Positions 1 to 7,490 of a stretch of 64,000 nucleotides of DNA are shown one piece after another. The notes below the pieces were generated by a model that saw nothing but the letters and a program-made list of their open reading frames with translations, did no database searches and was not told where the DNA came from. Positions within the stretch are counted from its first letter, which is position 1, and each line of letters opens with the position of its first letter. The translations under genes were made by a program, and so were the position numbers. This stretch comes from Planomicrobium sp. CPCC 101079 (GTDB lineage: Bacteria; Bacillota; Bacilli; Bacillales_A; Planococcaceae): the NCBI RefSeq assembly GCF_007859275.1, contig NZ_VOHC01000011.1, forward strand, positions 186,001 through 250,000, given 5' to 3'.

Positions 1-252
1 CGAAATAATATCGCTCATCGAATCCAGTTGTTTGCCGAGCTCCGATTCCTGATTGAACTTCCTTGCGACGATTCCGTCAAAACGATCCAGAAAAGCTGCG
101 ACAAAAATGAATAGCACACTGTAGCTAAAAGATCCATTCAACGCTGCCATTACCGAGGCGCCGCCGAATCCCATATTGCCGATAGTCAGGATGTTGGCGG
201 ATTGGGACCTGATTTTTTTAACTGTGTGATCCATCCGTTCTATAAATAACAA
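1..252 (-). CDS. pssA: Phosphatidylserine synthase (CDP-alcohol phosphatidyltransferase), N-terminal part
   Basis: This gene runs off the left edge; 84 codons are visible. The translation carries the CDP-alcohol phosphatidyltransferase signature: DRFDGIVARKF, then G, then D-SMSD (D-G-x2-A-R-x8-G-x3-D-x3-D) at about residues 48-75, after a hydrophobic stretch. The family joins CDP-diacylglycerol to an alcohol in the membrane. Serine is inferred as the acceptor because phosphatidylserine decarboxylase lies next door, divergently. I place the start at a TTG (252) because AAGGAG lies 8 bases before it; an ATG six codons on (234) has no such site. A phosphatidylglycerophosphate synthase is the alternative. 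Confidence 0.85.
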   Translation of the reverse strand, partial: MLFIERMDHTVKKIRSQSANILTIGNMGFGGASVMAALNGSFSYSVLFIFVAAFLDRFDGIVARKFNQESELGKQLDSMSDIIS

Positions 253-345
253 TGGAAAACACTCCTTTTTTGTCAACTTATTCTGTTCATTATACTGTGT
301 AAGCCGAAAAAATGGTAGACTAATTTAAGCAATGGAGGTGTTTGA

Positions 346-1119
346 GTGAAGAAAAAGTTATATCAAAGAACAATTGAGTTAACCAATGGACCTATAACTT
401 CAAAAATGATTCGCCAATTCGCGCAGTCCAACAAAAGCCGCTGGATGATTCCCAATTACATTAAGACCTATAAAATATCGGTAGATGACGTTGAAAATTC
501 ATTATCTTCTTTCCCTTCACTCCATGAATTTTTCATCCGCAAGCTCAAAGATGAAAGCCGTCCAATAGCGGATGCTCCGATTGTCTCTCCAGTAGACGGG
601 AAAATTGAAATAGCAGGGGATTTGCACGACAGCATCCGGTTCCTCGTGAAAAATCAGCATTATTCCTTGACGGATTTGCTGGGTGATCCTGATTTGTCCA
701 AATCCTATAAAAACGGGAAATACATTGTTCTATACCTGTCCCCGGCCGACTACCACCGGATCCATAGTCCGGCTGAAGGGAATGTGAAGAAACAATACGT
801 TCTCGGCAAAAAATCTTATCCTGTCAATCAGGCGGGGTTGAGGTATGGCAAATCCCCGCTCAGCGGAAATTACCGTATGATTTCCGAGCTGGAGACTGAG
901 TTCGGCCGCATGCTTGTCGTAAAAGTCGGTGCAATGTTTATCAACTCGATTGAATTGACCAACTTGAAAAAGAATTGGAGAAAAGGCGAGGAAGTCGGTT
1001 ATTTTAGCTTCGGATCGACGGTCGTTCTATTTTTTGAAGAAAGCGCCATCTCATTTGATGAAAAAGTAAGCGCCGGCAATGCCATCAAGGTGGGAGAAGC
1101 ACTGGCAAATATGCTATAA
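346..1119 (+). CDS. psd: Phosphatidylserine decarboxylase proenzyme
   Basis: This enzyme converts phosphatidylserine to phosphatidylethanolamine at the membrane. The 257-residue proenzyme has PVDG (Asp84), PADYHRIHSP (His137 and His140) and a C-terminal FGST motif. Self-cleavage between Gly223 and Ser224 should yield the small chain with its pyruvoyl group, giving the Asp-His-Ser set of the family. It starts at GTG 346 behind GGAGGTG. The divergent pssA supplies its substrate, so the two form a phosphatidylethanolamine branch. A TTGTCA at 270-275 with TATACT/TACTGT near 291-298 may be its promoter. Confidence 0.95.
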   Translation: MKKKLYQRTIELTNGPITSKMIRQFAQSNKSRWMIPNYIKTYKISVDDVENSLSSFPSLHEFFIRKLKDESRPIADAPIVSPVDGKIEIAGDLHDSIRFLVKNQHYSLTDLLGDPDLSKSYKNGKYIVLYLSPADYHRIHSPAEGNVKKQYVLGKKSYPVNQAGLRYGKSPLSGNYRMISELETEFGRMLVVKVGAMFINSIELTNLKKNWRKGEEVGYFSFGSTVVLFFEESAISFDEKVSAGNAIKVGEALANML

Positions 1120-1158
1120 TCTATTGAATGAAGTTCGTAAAAACGGGAGTGGTTTGCA

Positions 1159-1680
1159 ATGATGAAAAATTTTATACCAAGCCAGTTCGTTAAAAAAGTG
1201 TCGGATATTACGCCAGAATCGCTGCTGGAAAAAAATATCAAAGGCATTATTACCGATTTGGACAATACACTTGTGGAATGGGACCGGCCAGAAGCCACTC
1301 CGCTGCTGATCGAGTGGCTGAAGTCGATGAAAGATGCAGGGATTCAAGTGGTCATTGTGTCGAACAACAATGAAATGCGGGTCAAATCTTTTGCCGACCC
1401 TCTGGGCATTCCTTTTATCCATCAAGCGAGAAAACCGATGGGCCGGGCATTCCGGAGAGCACTGAAAATCATGGAAGCGAAAAAGGAAAATGTCGTGGTC
1501 ATCGGCGACCAGATGCTGACCGATATTTTCGGCGGCAATTTGAACAAACTTCATACAATTTTGGTTGTGCCAGTCGCTCAAAGCGACGGTTTTTTTACAC
1601 GCATCAACCGGGTTGTTGAACGCAGAATCATGAAGCGATTAAAAGAAAAAGGGCAATTAATGTGGGAGGAAGAAAATTGA
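1159..1680 (+). CDS. yqeG: HAD-superfamily phosphatase, YqeG family
   Basis: This 173-residue protein has the HAD motifs in order: DLDNTLVEWD (Asp33, Asp35 as nucleophile and acid), VIVSNNN (motif II), RKPMGRAF (motif III lysine) and VVIGDQMLTD (motif IV). It belongs to subfamily IIIA, the YqeG type, whose physiological substrate is not settled. It opens an eight-gene run with yqeH, aroE, yhbY, nadD, yqeK, rsfS and yqeM. Gaps are short or negative, so one transcript is likely. The Shine-Dalgarno sequence GGGAGTGG precedes ATG 1159. Confidence 0.9.
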   Translation: MMKNFIPSQFVKKVSDITPESLLEKNIKGIITDLDNTLVEWDRPEATPLLIEWLKSMKDAGIQVVIVSNNNEMRVKSFADPLGIPFIHQARKPMGRAFRRALKIMEAKKENVVVIGDQMLTDIFGGNLNKLHTILVVPVAQSDGFFTRINRVVERRIMKRLKEKGQLMWEEEN

Positions 1681-2780
1681 GCGAAATACCAACTTGTATC
1701 GGATGCGGGGCACAAATCCAAACGGACCGCCCTGGAGAACCAGGCTATGCGCCGCAGTCTTCATTAAATAAAGAAGAAATCATTTGCCAGCGCTGTTTCC
1801 GGTTGAAAAACTACAACGAATTGCAGCCGGTATCACTTACCGATGACGATTTCCTGCGTATATTGAACGGGCTCGGTGAACGCAAAGGGCTTATCGTTAA
1901 AATCGTGGACATTTTCGATTTCAACGGCAGCTGGCTGCCGGGGCTTCACCGCTTTGTCGGCGGGAATGATATATTGCTGATCGGAAATAAAGCCGATCTT
2001 TTGCCAAAATCAGTAAAACAGCATAAACTGATCAATTGGATGAAACAAGAAGCGAAGAAACTGGGCTTGAAGCCGGTTGACGTGCTGCTGGTCAGTGCAC
2101 AAAAAGGGACGGGAATTACAGAAGCAATGGAAGCGATCGACCAATACCGCCAAGGTGAAGACGTTTATGTGGTCGGCTGTACGAATGTCGGGAAATCGAC
2201 GTTTATCAACCGGGTGATCAAACAAGCCACTGGCCAATCGGATATTATTACAACATCTCATTTTCCGGGCACGACTCTTGATATGATTGAAATTCCGTTG
2301 GATGATGAGCGTTCTCTTTATGATACGCCAGGAATTATTAATCACCATCAATTGGCGCACCATCTGCATACTGCCGATTTGAAGATGATTATGCCGAAAA
2401 AAGAAATCAAACCGCGGGTGTTTCAATTAAATCCGGAACAGACCTTGTTTATTGGCGGGCTTGCGCGTTTTGATTTTGTTCAAGGAGACCGGTCCTCATT
2501 TACCGTGCACGTTGCAAACGATCTGCCGATCCACCGGACCAAACTTGAAAACGCTGATGCCTTGTATGAACAGCATTTCGGCGATATGCTCGCTCCGCCT
2601 TCCGCTGAGTTCAAAGAGGATTATCCTGAACTTGTGCGCCATGAATTCCGGGTGAAAGACAGCAAAACAGACATTGTCTTTTCAGGGCTGGGCTGGATTA
2701 CGGTACAGCACCCGAATGTCGTTGTTGCAGCTTATGCCCCTAAGGGCGTAGAAGTACTGCTTAGACCGTCACTAATATAG
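1677..2780 (+). CDS. yqeH: Ribosome biogenesis GTPase YqeH (circularly permuted)
   Basis: YqeH helps assemble the 30S ribosomal subunit. The G motifs come in permuted order: NKAD (G4), SAQKG (G5), GCTNVGKST (P loop, G1), PGTT (G2), DTPG (G3). Before them is a zinc-finger-like pair, CIGC and CQRC. About 367 residues with the C-terminal RNA-binding-type domain match the family length. I prefer TTG 1677, seven bases after GGGAGGA; an ATG at 1662 would precede that site. The start overlaps the end of yqeG by 4 bases, suggesting coupling. Confidence 0.95.
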   Translation: MSEIPTCIGCGAQIQTDRPGEPGYAPQSSLNKEEIICQRCFRLKNYNELQPVSLTDDDFLRILNGLGERKGLIVKIVDIFDFNGSWLPGLHRFVGGNDILLIGNKADLLPKSVKQHKLINWMKQEAKKLGLKPVDVLLVSAQKGTGITEAMEAIDQYRQGEDVYVVGCTNVGKSTFINRVIKQATGQSDIITTSHFPGTTLDMIEIPLDDERSLYDTPGIINHHQLAHHLHTADLKMIMPKKEIKPRVFQLNPEQTLFIGGLARFDFVQGDRSSFTVHVANDLPIHRTKLENADALYEQHFGDMLAPPSAEFKEDYPELVRHEFRVKDSKTDIVFSGLGWITVQHPNVVVAAYAPKGVEVLLRPSLI

Positions 2781-2790
2781 GAGGGGTCAA

Positions 2791-3618
2791 ATGAAGAAGT
2801 GGTATGCGGTGATCGGTGATCCGATTGCCCACTCCTTATCGCCATACATGCACGAAACATGGTTCAAAGAGAACGGAGTCGATGCGGCATATATTCCCGT
2901 CCGAGTCGAACCGGCAGATTTGGAAAAAGCGTTTTTGGCTTTAAGAACGCTGGGTGTCAGCGGGTTTAATATTACGCTGCCGCACAAAGAGTCGATTTTG
3001 CCGATGTTGGACCGTTTAGATGAGACCGCTGCTGTCATGGGGGCAGTGAACACGGTGGTATTTGACGGAAAACAGTATGCTGGTTTTAACACAGATGGCG
3101 ATGGATTTGTGCAATCCTTGTTTGCGGCAGCTGTCGACTTGGATGTAAAAGTGCTGGTCATCGGAGCGGGAGGAGCGGCGCGCGGCATTGCATTTGCTTT
3201 GAAACGCGCCGGTTTTGCCGATATTGTCATTGCCAATCGGACAGTCGAGCGGGCAGAAGAACTGGCTCAGGATATTGACGGCTCTGCATTGACGTTGCAA
3301 CAAGCGGAAAACGGGTTGGGGGAATTTGGGATAATCATTCAAACTACTTCTGTAGGTTTGTCGAAAGACCAGGCTTTGCCAATTTCCTTAGAAAATATAA
3401 AGCCCGGTTCTATTGCGGCGGACATCATTTATAATCCGATGGAAACGCCTTTTTTGCTGAAAGCGAAAGAACAAGGCTGCATTACGATAAACGGTATCGG
3501 CATGTTTGTTTACCAAGGGGCAATTGCCTTCGAAAAATGGACAGGCATCAAGCCGGATACGGAAAAAATGATGGAATTGATCACGAACAAACTAGGAGGA
3601 CAATATGTTAACAAGTAA
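2791..3618 (+). CDS. aroE: Shikimate dehydrogenase (NADP+)
   Basis: AroE reduces 3-dehydroshikimate to shikimate with NADPH in aromatic amino acid synthesis. The 275-residue protein has SLSP near residue 15 (substrate binding), Lys66 in LPHKES, Asn100-Thr-Asp102 in NTDGDG (catalytic Lys/Asp pair) and the nucleotide loop GAGGAARG at 125-132. GGAGGGG precedes ATG 2791. It sits 10 bases after yqeH, and its end overlaps yhbY by 14 bases, so it is inside the operon. Confidence 0.96.
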   Translation: MKKWYAVIGDPIAHSLSPYMHETWFKENGVDAAYIPVRVEPADLEKAFLALRTLGVSGFNITLPHKESILPMLDRLDETAAVMGAVNTVVFDGKQYAGFNTDGDGFVQSLFAAAVDLDVKVLVIGAGGAARGIAFALKRAGFADIVIANRTVERAEELAQDIDGSALTLQQAENGLGEFGIIIQTTSVGLSKDQALPISLENIKPGSIAADIIYNPMETPFLLKAKEQGCITINGIGMFVYQGAIAFEKWTGIKPDTEKMMELITNKLGGQYVNK

Positions 3619-3904
3619 ACAAAAAAGCTTTTTGCGAAGCGAAGCGCATCACATTGACCCGATTTTTCAGGTAGGGAAAGGCGGAGTCAGCGGCACAATG
3701 CTGCGCCAAATAGAAGAAGCGCTGGAAAAACGCGAATTGATCAAAATCAGCATTCTACAAAATAACGAAGACGATAAAAATGAAGTGGCGAAAGCATTGG
3801 CTGAAGGCACTTTCGCGGAATTGGTTCAATTGATCGGCCACACGGTCATTTTGTACAAACCATCTGTCAACAACAAACGAATCGAGTTGCCGAGAGCAAA
3901 ATGA
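3605..3904 (+). CDS. yhbY: CRM-domain RNA-binding protein, YhbY/YqeI family
   Basis: This 99-residue protein is a single CRM (YhbY) domain. The family binds RNA and associates with pre-50S ribosomal particles. The start MLTSKQKSFLRSEAH and the FQVGKGGVS loop (the GxxG-like RNA-binding turn) are typical. It begins inside the end of aroE behind AGGAGG, and its stop overlaps the nadD start as ATGA. Both features mark translational coupling. Together with yqeH and rsfS it gives the operon a ribosome-maturation theme. Confidence 0.92.
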   Translation: MLTSKQKSFLRSEAHHIDPIFQVGKGGVSGTMLRQIEEALEKRELIKISILQNNEDDKNEVAKALAEGTFAELVQLIGHTVILYKPSVNNKRIELPRAK

Positions 3905-4515
3905 GGAAAGTCGGGATTTTAGGCGGAACATTCAATCCACCTCATCTCGGCCACCTGATTATGGCCAATGAAGCGCTGCACGCCATGGATTTGGATGAAG
4001 TTCGTTTCATGCCCAATTTTATTGCGCCTCATAAGGAAGTTAGCGGAGCCGATGCCGGGCAGCGCCTTGAAATGACGCGTTTGGCAATTTCCGGCTCAGC
4101 CCAATTCCAGGTCGAAGATTTTGAGATCAAGCACGGAGGAGTATCGTATACATTCGACACGATGGCGAGAATGATCGAAAAAGAACCGGGAACTGAATTT
4201 TATTTTATTATAGGCGGCGATATGGTGGACGGCTTGGGCTCTTGGTACCGGATTGATGAGTTGATCAAGATGGTGCGATTTATCGGCATCAAGCGGCCCG
4301 GTTATGAAAGCAGTCCGGAACTTCCGGTGGCAATGATCGATTCTCCGGAAATCCACTTGTCGTCCTCGATGCTTCGGAACCGCCTCGCCAAAAATCAAAC
4401 GGTAGCTTTTTTAGTGCCGGAAAAAGTGGAAGCCTATATTCGAAAGGAGCAATTGTATGGATCAAAGCGCAATGCTTCAGAAAGTGAAGAATCGACTTCC
4501 CGAAAAACGCTTTAA
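3901..4515 (+). CDS. nadD: Nicotinate-nucleotide adenylyltransferase
   Basis: NadD adenylates nicotinate mononucleotide, the step before NAD synthetase. GGTFNPPHLGH at residues 8-18 is the nucleotidyltransferase (T/H)xGH motif, and SSSMLRNR near residue 157 is the ISSTxxR-like motif. At 204 residues it is slightly longer than usual: about 18 residues beyond the normal end are read through the start of yqeK, which is polar and low in complexity. The start overlaps yhbY as ATGA. Confidence 0.95.
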   Translation: MRKVGILGGTFNPPHLGHLIMANEALHAMDLDEVRFMPNFIAPHKEVSGADAGQRLEMTRLAISGSAQFQVEDFEIKHGGVSYTFDTMARMIEKEPGTEFYFIIGGDMVDGLGSWYRIDELIKMVRFIGIKRPGYESSPELPVAMIDSPEIHLSSSMLRNRLAKNQTVAFLVPEKVEAYIRKEQLYGSKRNASESEESTSRKTL

Positions 4516-5032
4516 CCATGTAGTAGGTGTTTTAGGAACGGCGACTGAGCTTGCACGGAAATTCGGTGTTTCAGAACCGAAAGCGCAAGTGGCGGCCATT
4601 TTGCATGATGTGGCCAAATTTGCGGACCGGGAATGGATGAAGTCCATTATCATCAAACAGAAAATGGACCCGCTATTGCTCGAATTTCATTCCGAATTAT
4701 GGCATGCCCCGGTCGGCGCGTATGTGGCCGCTTACGAATTTGGAGTCCAAGACGAAGATGTTTTAAACGCGATCCGCTATCATACGACTGGGCGGGCGGA
4801 TATGTCGGATTTGGAGAAAGTGATTTATATTGCCGATCTCGTGGAACCTGGCCGCAAATTCTCAGGTGTTGAAGAATTGCGTCAATTAAAAGAACAAGGA
4901 TTAGATGTTATGATGGAAGCAAGCATCAAACATACCATCGACTTTCTAACATCAAAAAATCAGCCGGTTTATCCGGATTCACTGAAGTGCTATGAACACT
5001 TCGTGCAACAGAAAGGGAACGTGAAAGAATGA
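4457..5032 (+). CDS. yqeK: HD-domain nucleotide hydrolase, YqeK family
   Basis: This 191-residue HD-domain protein has HVVGV (metal His), LHDVAKF (HD pair), a His-rich WHAPVGAYVA segment and IADLVEPGR. Members of this family hydrolyse symmetrical dinucleoside tetraphosphates such as Ap4A; that activity is assigned from family knowledge. Its ATG lies 59 bases inside nadD, behind AAAGGAGC. The first residues precede the conserved NHVVGV, so the overlap seems real. Its stop overlaps the rsfS start as ATGA. Confidence 0.92.
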   Translation: MDQSAMLQKVKNRLPEKRFNHVVGVLGTATELARKFGVSEPKAQVAAILHDVAKFADREWMKSIIIKQKMDPLLLEFHSELWHAPVGAYVAAYEFGVQDEDVLNAIRYHTTGRADMSDLEKVIYIADLVEPGRKFSGVEELRQLKEQGLDVMMEASIKHTIDFLTSKNQPVYPDSLKCYEHFVQQKGNVKE

Positions 5033-5367
5033 CAAAAGAAACTTTATTGCAAACCGCTTATAATGCTGCAGAAGATAAAAAAGCCGAGGATATTGTCGTG
5101 TTGAATATGGCAGGAATCTCTCTTTTGGCGGATTATTTCATTATCTGCAGCGGAAATTCCGATCGCCAAGTGCAAGCCATCGCAAAAGAATTGATCGACA
5201 AATCGAATGAATCCGGCAATCCGGTCAAAAGCGTAGAAGGATTTGACGCTGCTCGTTGGATTTTGATCGACATGGGCGATGTTGTAGCCCACGTCTTCCA
5301 TAAAGACGAACGTTCTTATTACAACCTCGAGCGCCTTTGGAGAGAAGCGCCGACAATGGAAATATGA
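5029..5367 (+). CDS. rsfS: Ribosomal silencing factor
   Basis: This 112-residue protein is of the RsfS/Iojap family. It binds L14 on the 50S subunit and blocks subunit joining when nutrients are short. Diagnostic stretches are DIVVLNM, DYFIICSGNS and GDVVAHVFH near the C-terminus, where the conserved Trp-Ile-Leu-Ile-Asp strand precedes. The gene is coupled to yqeK upstream and to yqeM downstream by 4-base ATGA overlaps. Confidence 0.95.
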   Translation: MTKETLLQTAYNAAEDKKAEDIVVLNMAGISLLADYFIICSGNSDRQVQAIAKELIDKSNESGNPVKSVEGFDAARWILIDMGDVVAHVFHKDERSYYNLERLWREAPTMEI

Positions 5368-6086
5368 AATACGGAAAGTTTGCATCGGTCTACGATGGGC
5401 TGATGGAAGACATTCCATACGAAAAGTATGTCGAGTGGGTCGCCTCCCATCTGCAAGCCGGATCCATATTGGACCTGGCTTGCGGTACCGGCACGCTATC
5501 TCAGCTTTTCGGCGAAATGGGGTTTCAAGTCACAGCAAGCGACCTGTCGGAAGAAATGCTGACAATGGCCAACCAGCGGTTTCAAGAGTCAGGTCTTCAA
5601 ATACCGACCCTGCAATTGTCGATGGATAATTTGGAAGGTTTATCAGGTTTTGATGCTGTGACGATCGCTATTGATTCACTGAATTATTTAGAGACGGAAA
5701 AACAAGTCCAGCAGACGTTCAGCGAAGTTTATGAAGCGCTGAATCAAGGCGGGCATTTTTTCTTTGATGTCCATTCGACATACAAAGTGGATACGGTATA
5801 TATGGACAGCCCCTTTTTTTTGGATGATGAAGACGTTGCTTATATTTGGCATACCGAAGCGGGCGATTATCCGCATAGCGTCATCCACGATATCACGTTT
5901 TTCGTCCGGCAAAACCAGCACTTCGAACGCTTTGAAGAAACCCACGAACAGCGGACGCATCCTGTTGCTGTCTACAGAAAGTGGCTGGAAGATGCCGGCT
6001 TTCAGGTGGAATCGGTGACCGCCGATTGGACTGGGGATGAACCGGACGCCAAAAGCCAACGGATCTTTTTCCACGCTGTAAAATAA
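5364..6086 (+). CDS. yqeM: Class I SAM-dependent methyltransferase, YqeM family
   Basis: This is a methyltransferase of about 240 residues with motif I LDLACGTGTLS near residue 37 and a following acidic turn (ASDLSEEML). Its substrate is unknown. I choose ATG 5364, which overlaps the rsfS stop as ATGA and starts at the conserved YGKFASVYD. A TTG at 5337 would add nine residues of poor conservation. It ends the operon; I see no typical T-rich terminator before comEA. Confidence 0.88.
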   Translation: MKYGKFASVYDGLMEDIPYEKYVEWVASHLQAGSILDLACGTGTLSQLFGEMGFQVTASDLSEEMLTMANQRFQESGLQIPTLQLSMDNLEGLSGFDAVTIAIDSLNYLETEKQVQQTFSEVYEALNQGGHFFFDVHSTYKVDTVYMDSPFFLDDEDVAYIWHTEAGDYPHSVIHDITFFVRQNQHFERFEETHEQRTHPVAVYRKWLEDAGFQVESVTADWTGDEPDAKSQRIFFHAVK

Positions 6087-6090
6087 ACCT

Positions 6091-6119
6091 TTTCAAAAAG
6101 AAGGCAATTTGTATATAAT
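6091..6119 (+). promoter_or_regulatory. Putative promoter of comEA
   Basis: TTTCAA (6091-6096) and TATAAT (6114-6119) are 17 bases apart, a sigma-A-like promoter. The -10 box lies inside a perfect 11-base inverted repeat (AGAAGGCAATT at 6099-6109 and AATTGCCTTCT at 6137-6147). The repeat spans the spacer and the expected transcription start. Confidence 0.5.
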
Positions 6120-6167
6120 TGGGATAGCTTCTCTCTAATTGCCTTCTGAAGAAAAGGGGAATTTCCA

Positions 6168-6785
6168 TTGAACTTTTCTCAGTTTCAGAACAAGATTGGA
6201 TGGCTGCTGATCCCAACAGTTGCCATAATGTTAATAACCATCTATTTTTTATTTCCTCAAGAAAAAACGGAAGCCGTTCCGGAAGCATCTTTTGATTTGA
6301 TTGAAGCTGAACCCCCTCAGCAGACAGAACCCCCAAAACCGGTTGAAGAAACCCCAGAACACCTAATGGTCGACGTAAAAGGCCAAGTCGCTTCACCAGG
6401 CGTCTTTAAACTTCCTGTTGGTTCGCGCATGCAAGATGCGATCGAAGCTGCAGGCGGTTTTTTGCCGACCGCGGATGACCGTGCCATTAACTTGGCGATG
6501 AAAGTGCAAGATGAAATGAGCGTATATGTACCGGAAGTCGGCGAAGCGGCGGCACCTGCAAACAGTTCGCCAACAGCAGCAGCAGGAGACTCGCTCGTCA
6601 ATTTAAATACGGCCACTGAGGAAGAGCTGATGACGCTGCCTGGCATCGGGCCTTCAAAAGCTGCTGCCATCATTGCCTACCGGAAGGATGCTGGCAGTTT
6701 TCAAAAAGTGGAGGATTTGAAGGAAGTTGCCGGCATTGGCGATAAGACGTTCGAGAAGCTTGCTGAGCTGATTAAAGTCAACTAA
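6168..6785 (+). CDS. comEA: Competence DNA receptor ComEA
   Basis: ComEA is the membrane-anchored protein that binds incoming double-stranded DNA during natural transformation. The 205 residues hold an N-terminal transmembrane segment (about 12-28), a Pro/Glu-rich spacer, an SLBB domain (MVDVKGQV onward) and two C-terminal helix-hairpin-helix motifs: LPGIGPSKAAAI and VAGIGDKTFEKL. It starts at TTG 6168 behind AAAGGGGA. B. subtilis has comER divergent here; it is missing. comEB and comEC follow. Confidence 0.95.
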   Translation: MNFSQFQNKIGWLLIPTVAIMLITIYFLFPQEKTEAVPEASFDLIEAEPPQQTEPPKPVEETPEHLMVDVKGQVASPGVFKLPVGSRMQDAIEAAGGFLPTADDRAINLAMKVQDEMSVYVPEVGEAAAPANSSPTAAAGDSLVNLNTATEEELMTLPGIGPSKAAAIIAYRKDAGSFQKVEDLKEVAGIGDKTFEKLAELIKVN

Positions 6786-6832
6786 CGTTGATGGAGATGC
6801 CTGATCTACCGGCAGACTCTACAAGTAGTTGG

Positions 6833-6860
6833 TTGACGAAAAATCTGCCTCTGCTAAACT
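6833..6860 (+). promoter_or_regulatory. Possible promoter of comEB
   Basis: TTGACG (6833-6838) and TAAACT (6855-6860) are 16 bases apart, in the 106-base gap before comEB. This would let comEB be made without comEA. Confidence 0.4.
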
Positions 6861-6891
6861 TATTTTATACACACCATCAGGAGGCAATTAG

Positions 6892-7464
6892 ATGAAGCGA
6901 ATAACTTGGGACCAATTTTTCATGGCGCAAAGCCATTTATTAGCGTTAAGAAGCACATGTACACGGCTTTCGGTTGGAGCGACGATTGTACGGGACCGCC
7001 GCATTATGGCGGGGGGCTATAATGGCTCGATATCAGGCGGCGACCATTGCATCGACAAAGGCTGCTACGTTGTGGACGGCCACTGCGTCAGAACGATCCA
7101 CGCAGAAATGAACGCCTTGTTGCAATGCGCCAAATACGGCATCAGCGTAGGCGGAGCCGATATGTATGTCAGCCATTTCCCTTGTTTGCCATGCACAAAA
7201 TCAATCATCCAGTCTGGAATTTCCCGCCTTTACTATGCTGCGGATTATAAAAATCATGCTTACGCAATTGAACTTCTGGAGCAGGCAGGTGTAGAAGTGG
7301 TCCAAGTACCGTTTGATGAACGGAAAATCGACTTTTTGAGTGTCGAAAAAACGGCTCTGTACATGGAATTGCTTGAAAAATTGCGTGAAAAAGGCGGCAG
7401 TGATGAAGAATTGGCCTATTACAATGAGCGGGTGAAGCAATTATTCGGAGAAGTCGAAGTGTAA
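6892..7464 (+). CDS. comEB: Deoxycytidylate (dCMP) deaminase family protein ComEB
   Basis: This 190-residue zinc deaminase has HAEMNAL (His70, Glu72) and PCLPC (Cys98, Cys101), the catalytic zinc set of the cytidine/deoxycytidylate deaminase family. Extra His/Cys residues (DHCIDKGCYVVDGHC, about 51-65) probably bind a second, structural zinc, as in dCMP deaminases. The reaction dCMP to dUMP feeds thymidylate synthesis. It lies between comEA and comEC, the usual competence order, though the protein itself is metabolic. AGGAGGC precedes ATG 6892. Confidence 0.92.
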   Translation: MKRITWDQFFMAQSHLLALRSTCTRLSVGATIVRDRRIMAGGYNGSISGGDHCIDKGCYVVDGHCVRTIHAEMNALLQCAKYGISVGGADMYVSHFPCLPCTKSIIQSGISRLYYAADYKNHAYAIELLEQAGVEVVQVPFDERKIDFLSVEKTALYMELLEKLREKGGSDEELAYYNERVKQLFGEVEV

Positions 7465-7490
7465 CGAGCCAGTTTTTTCTTTATATCGCA

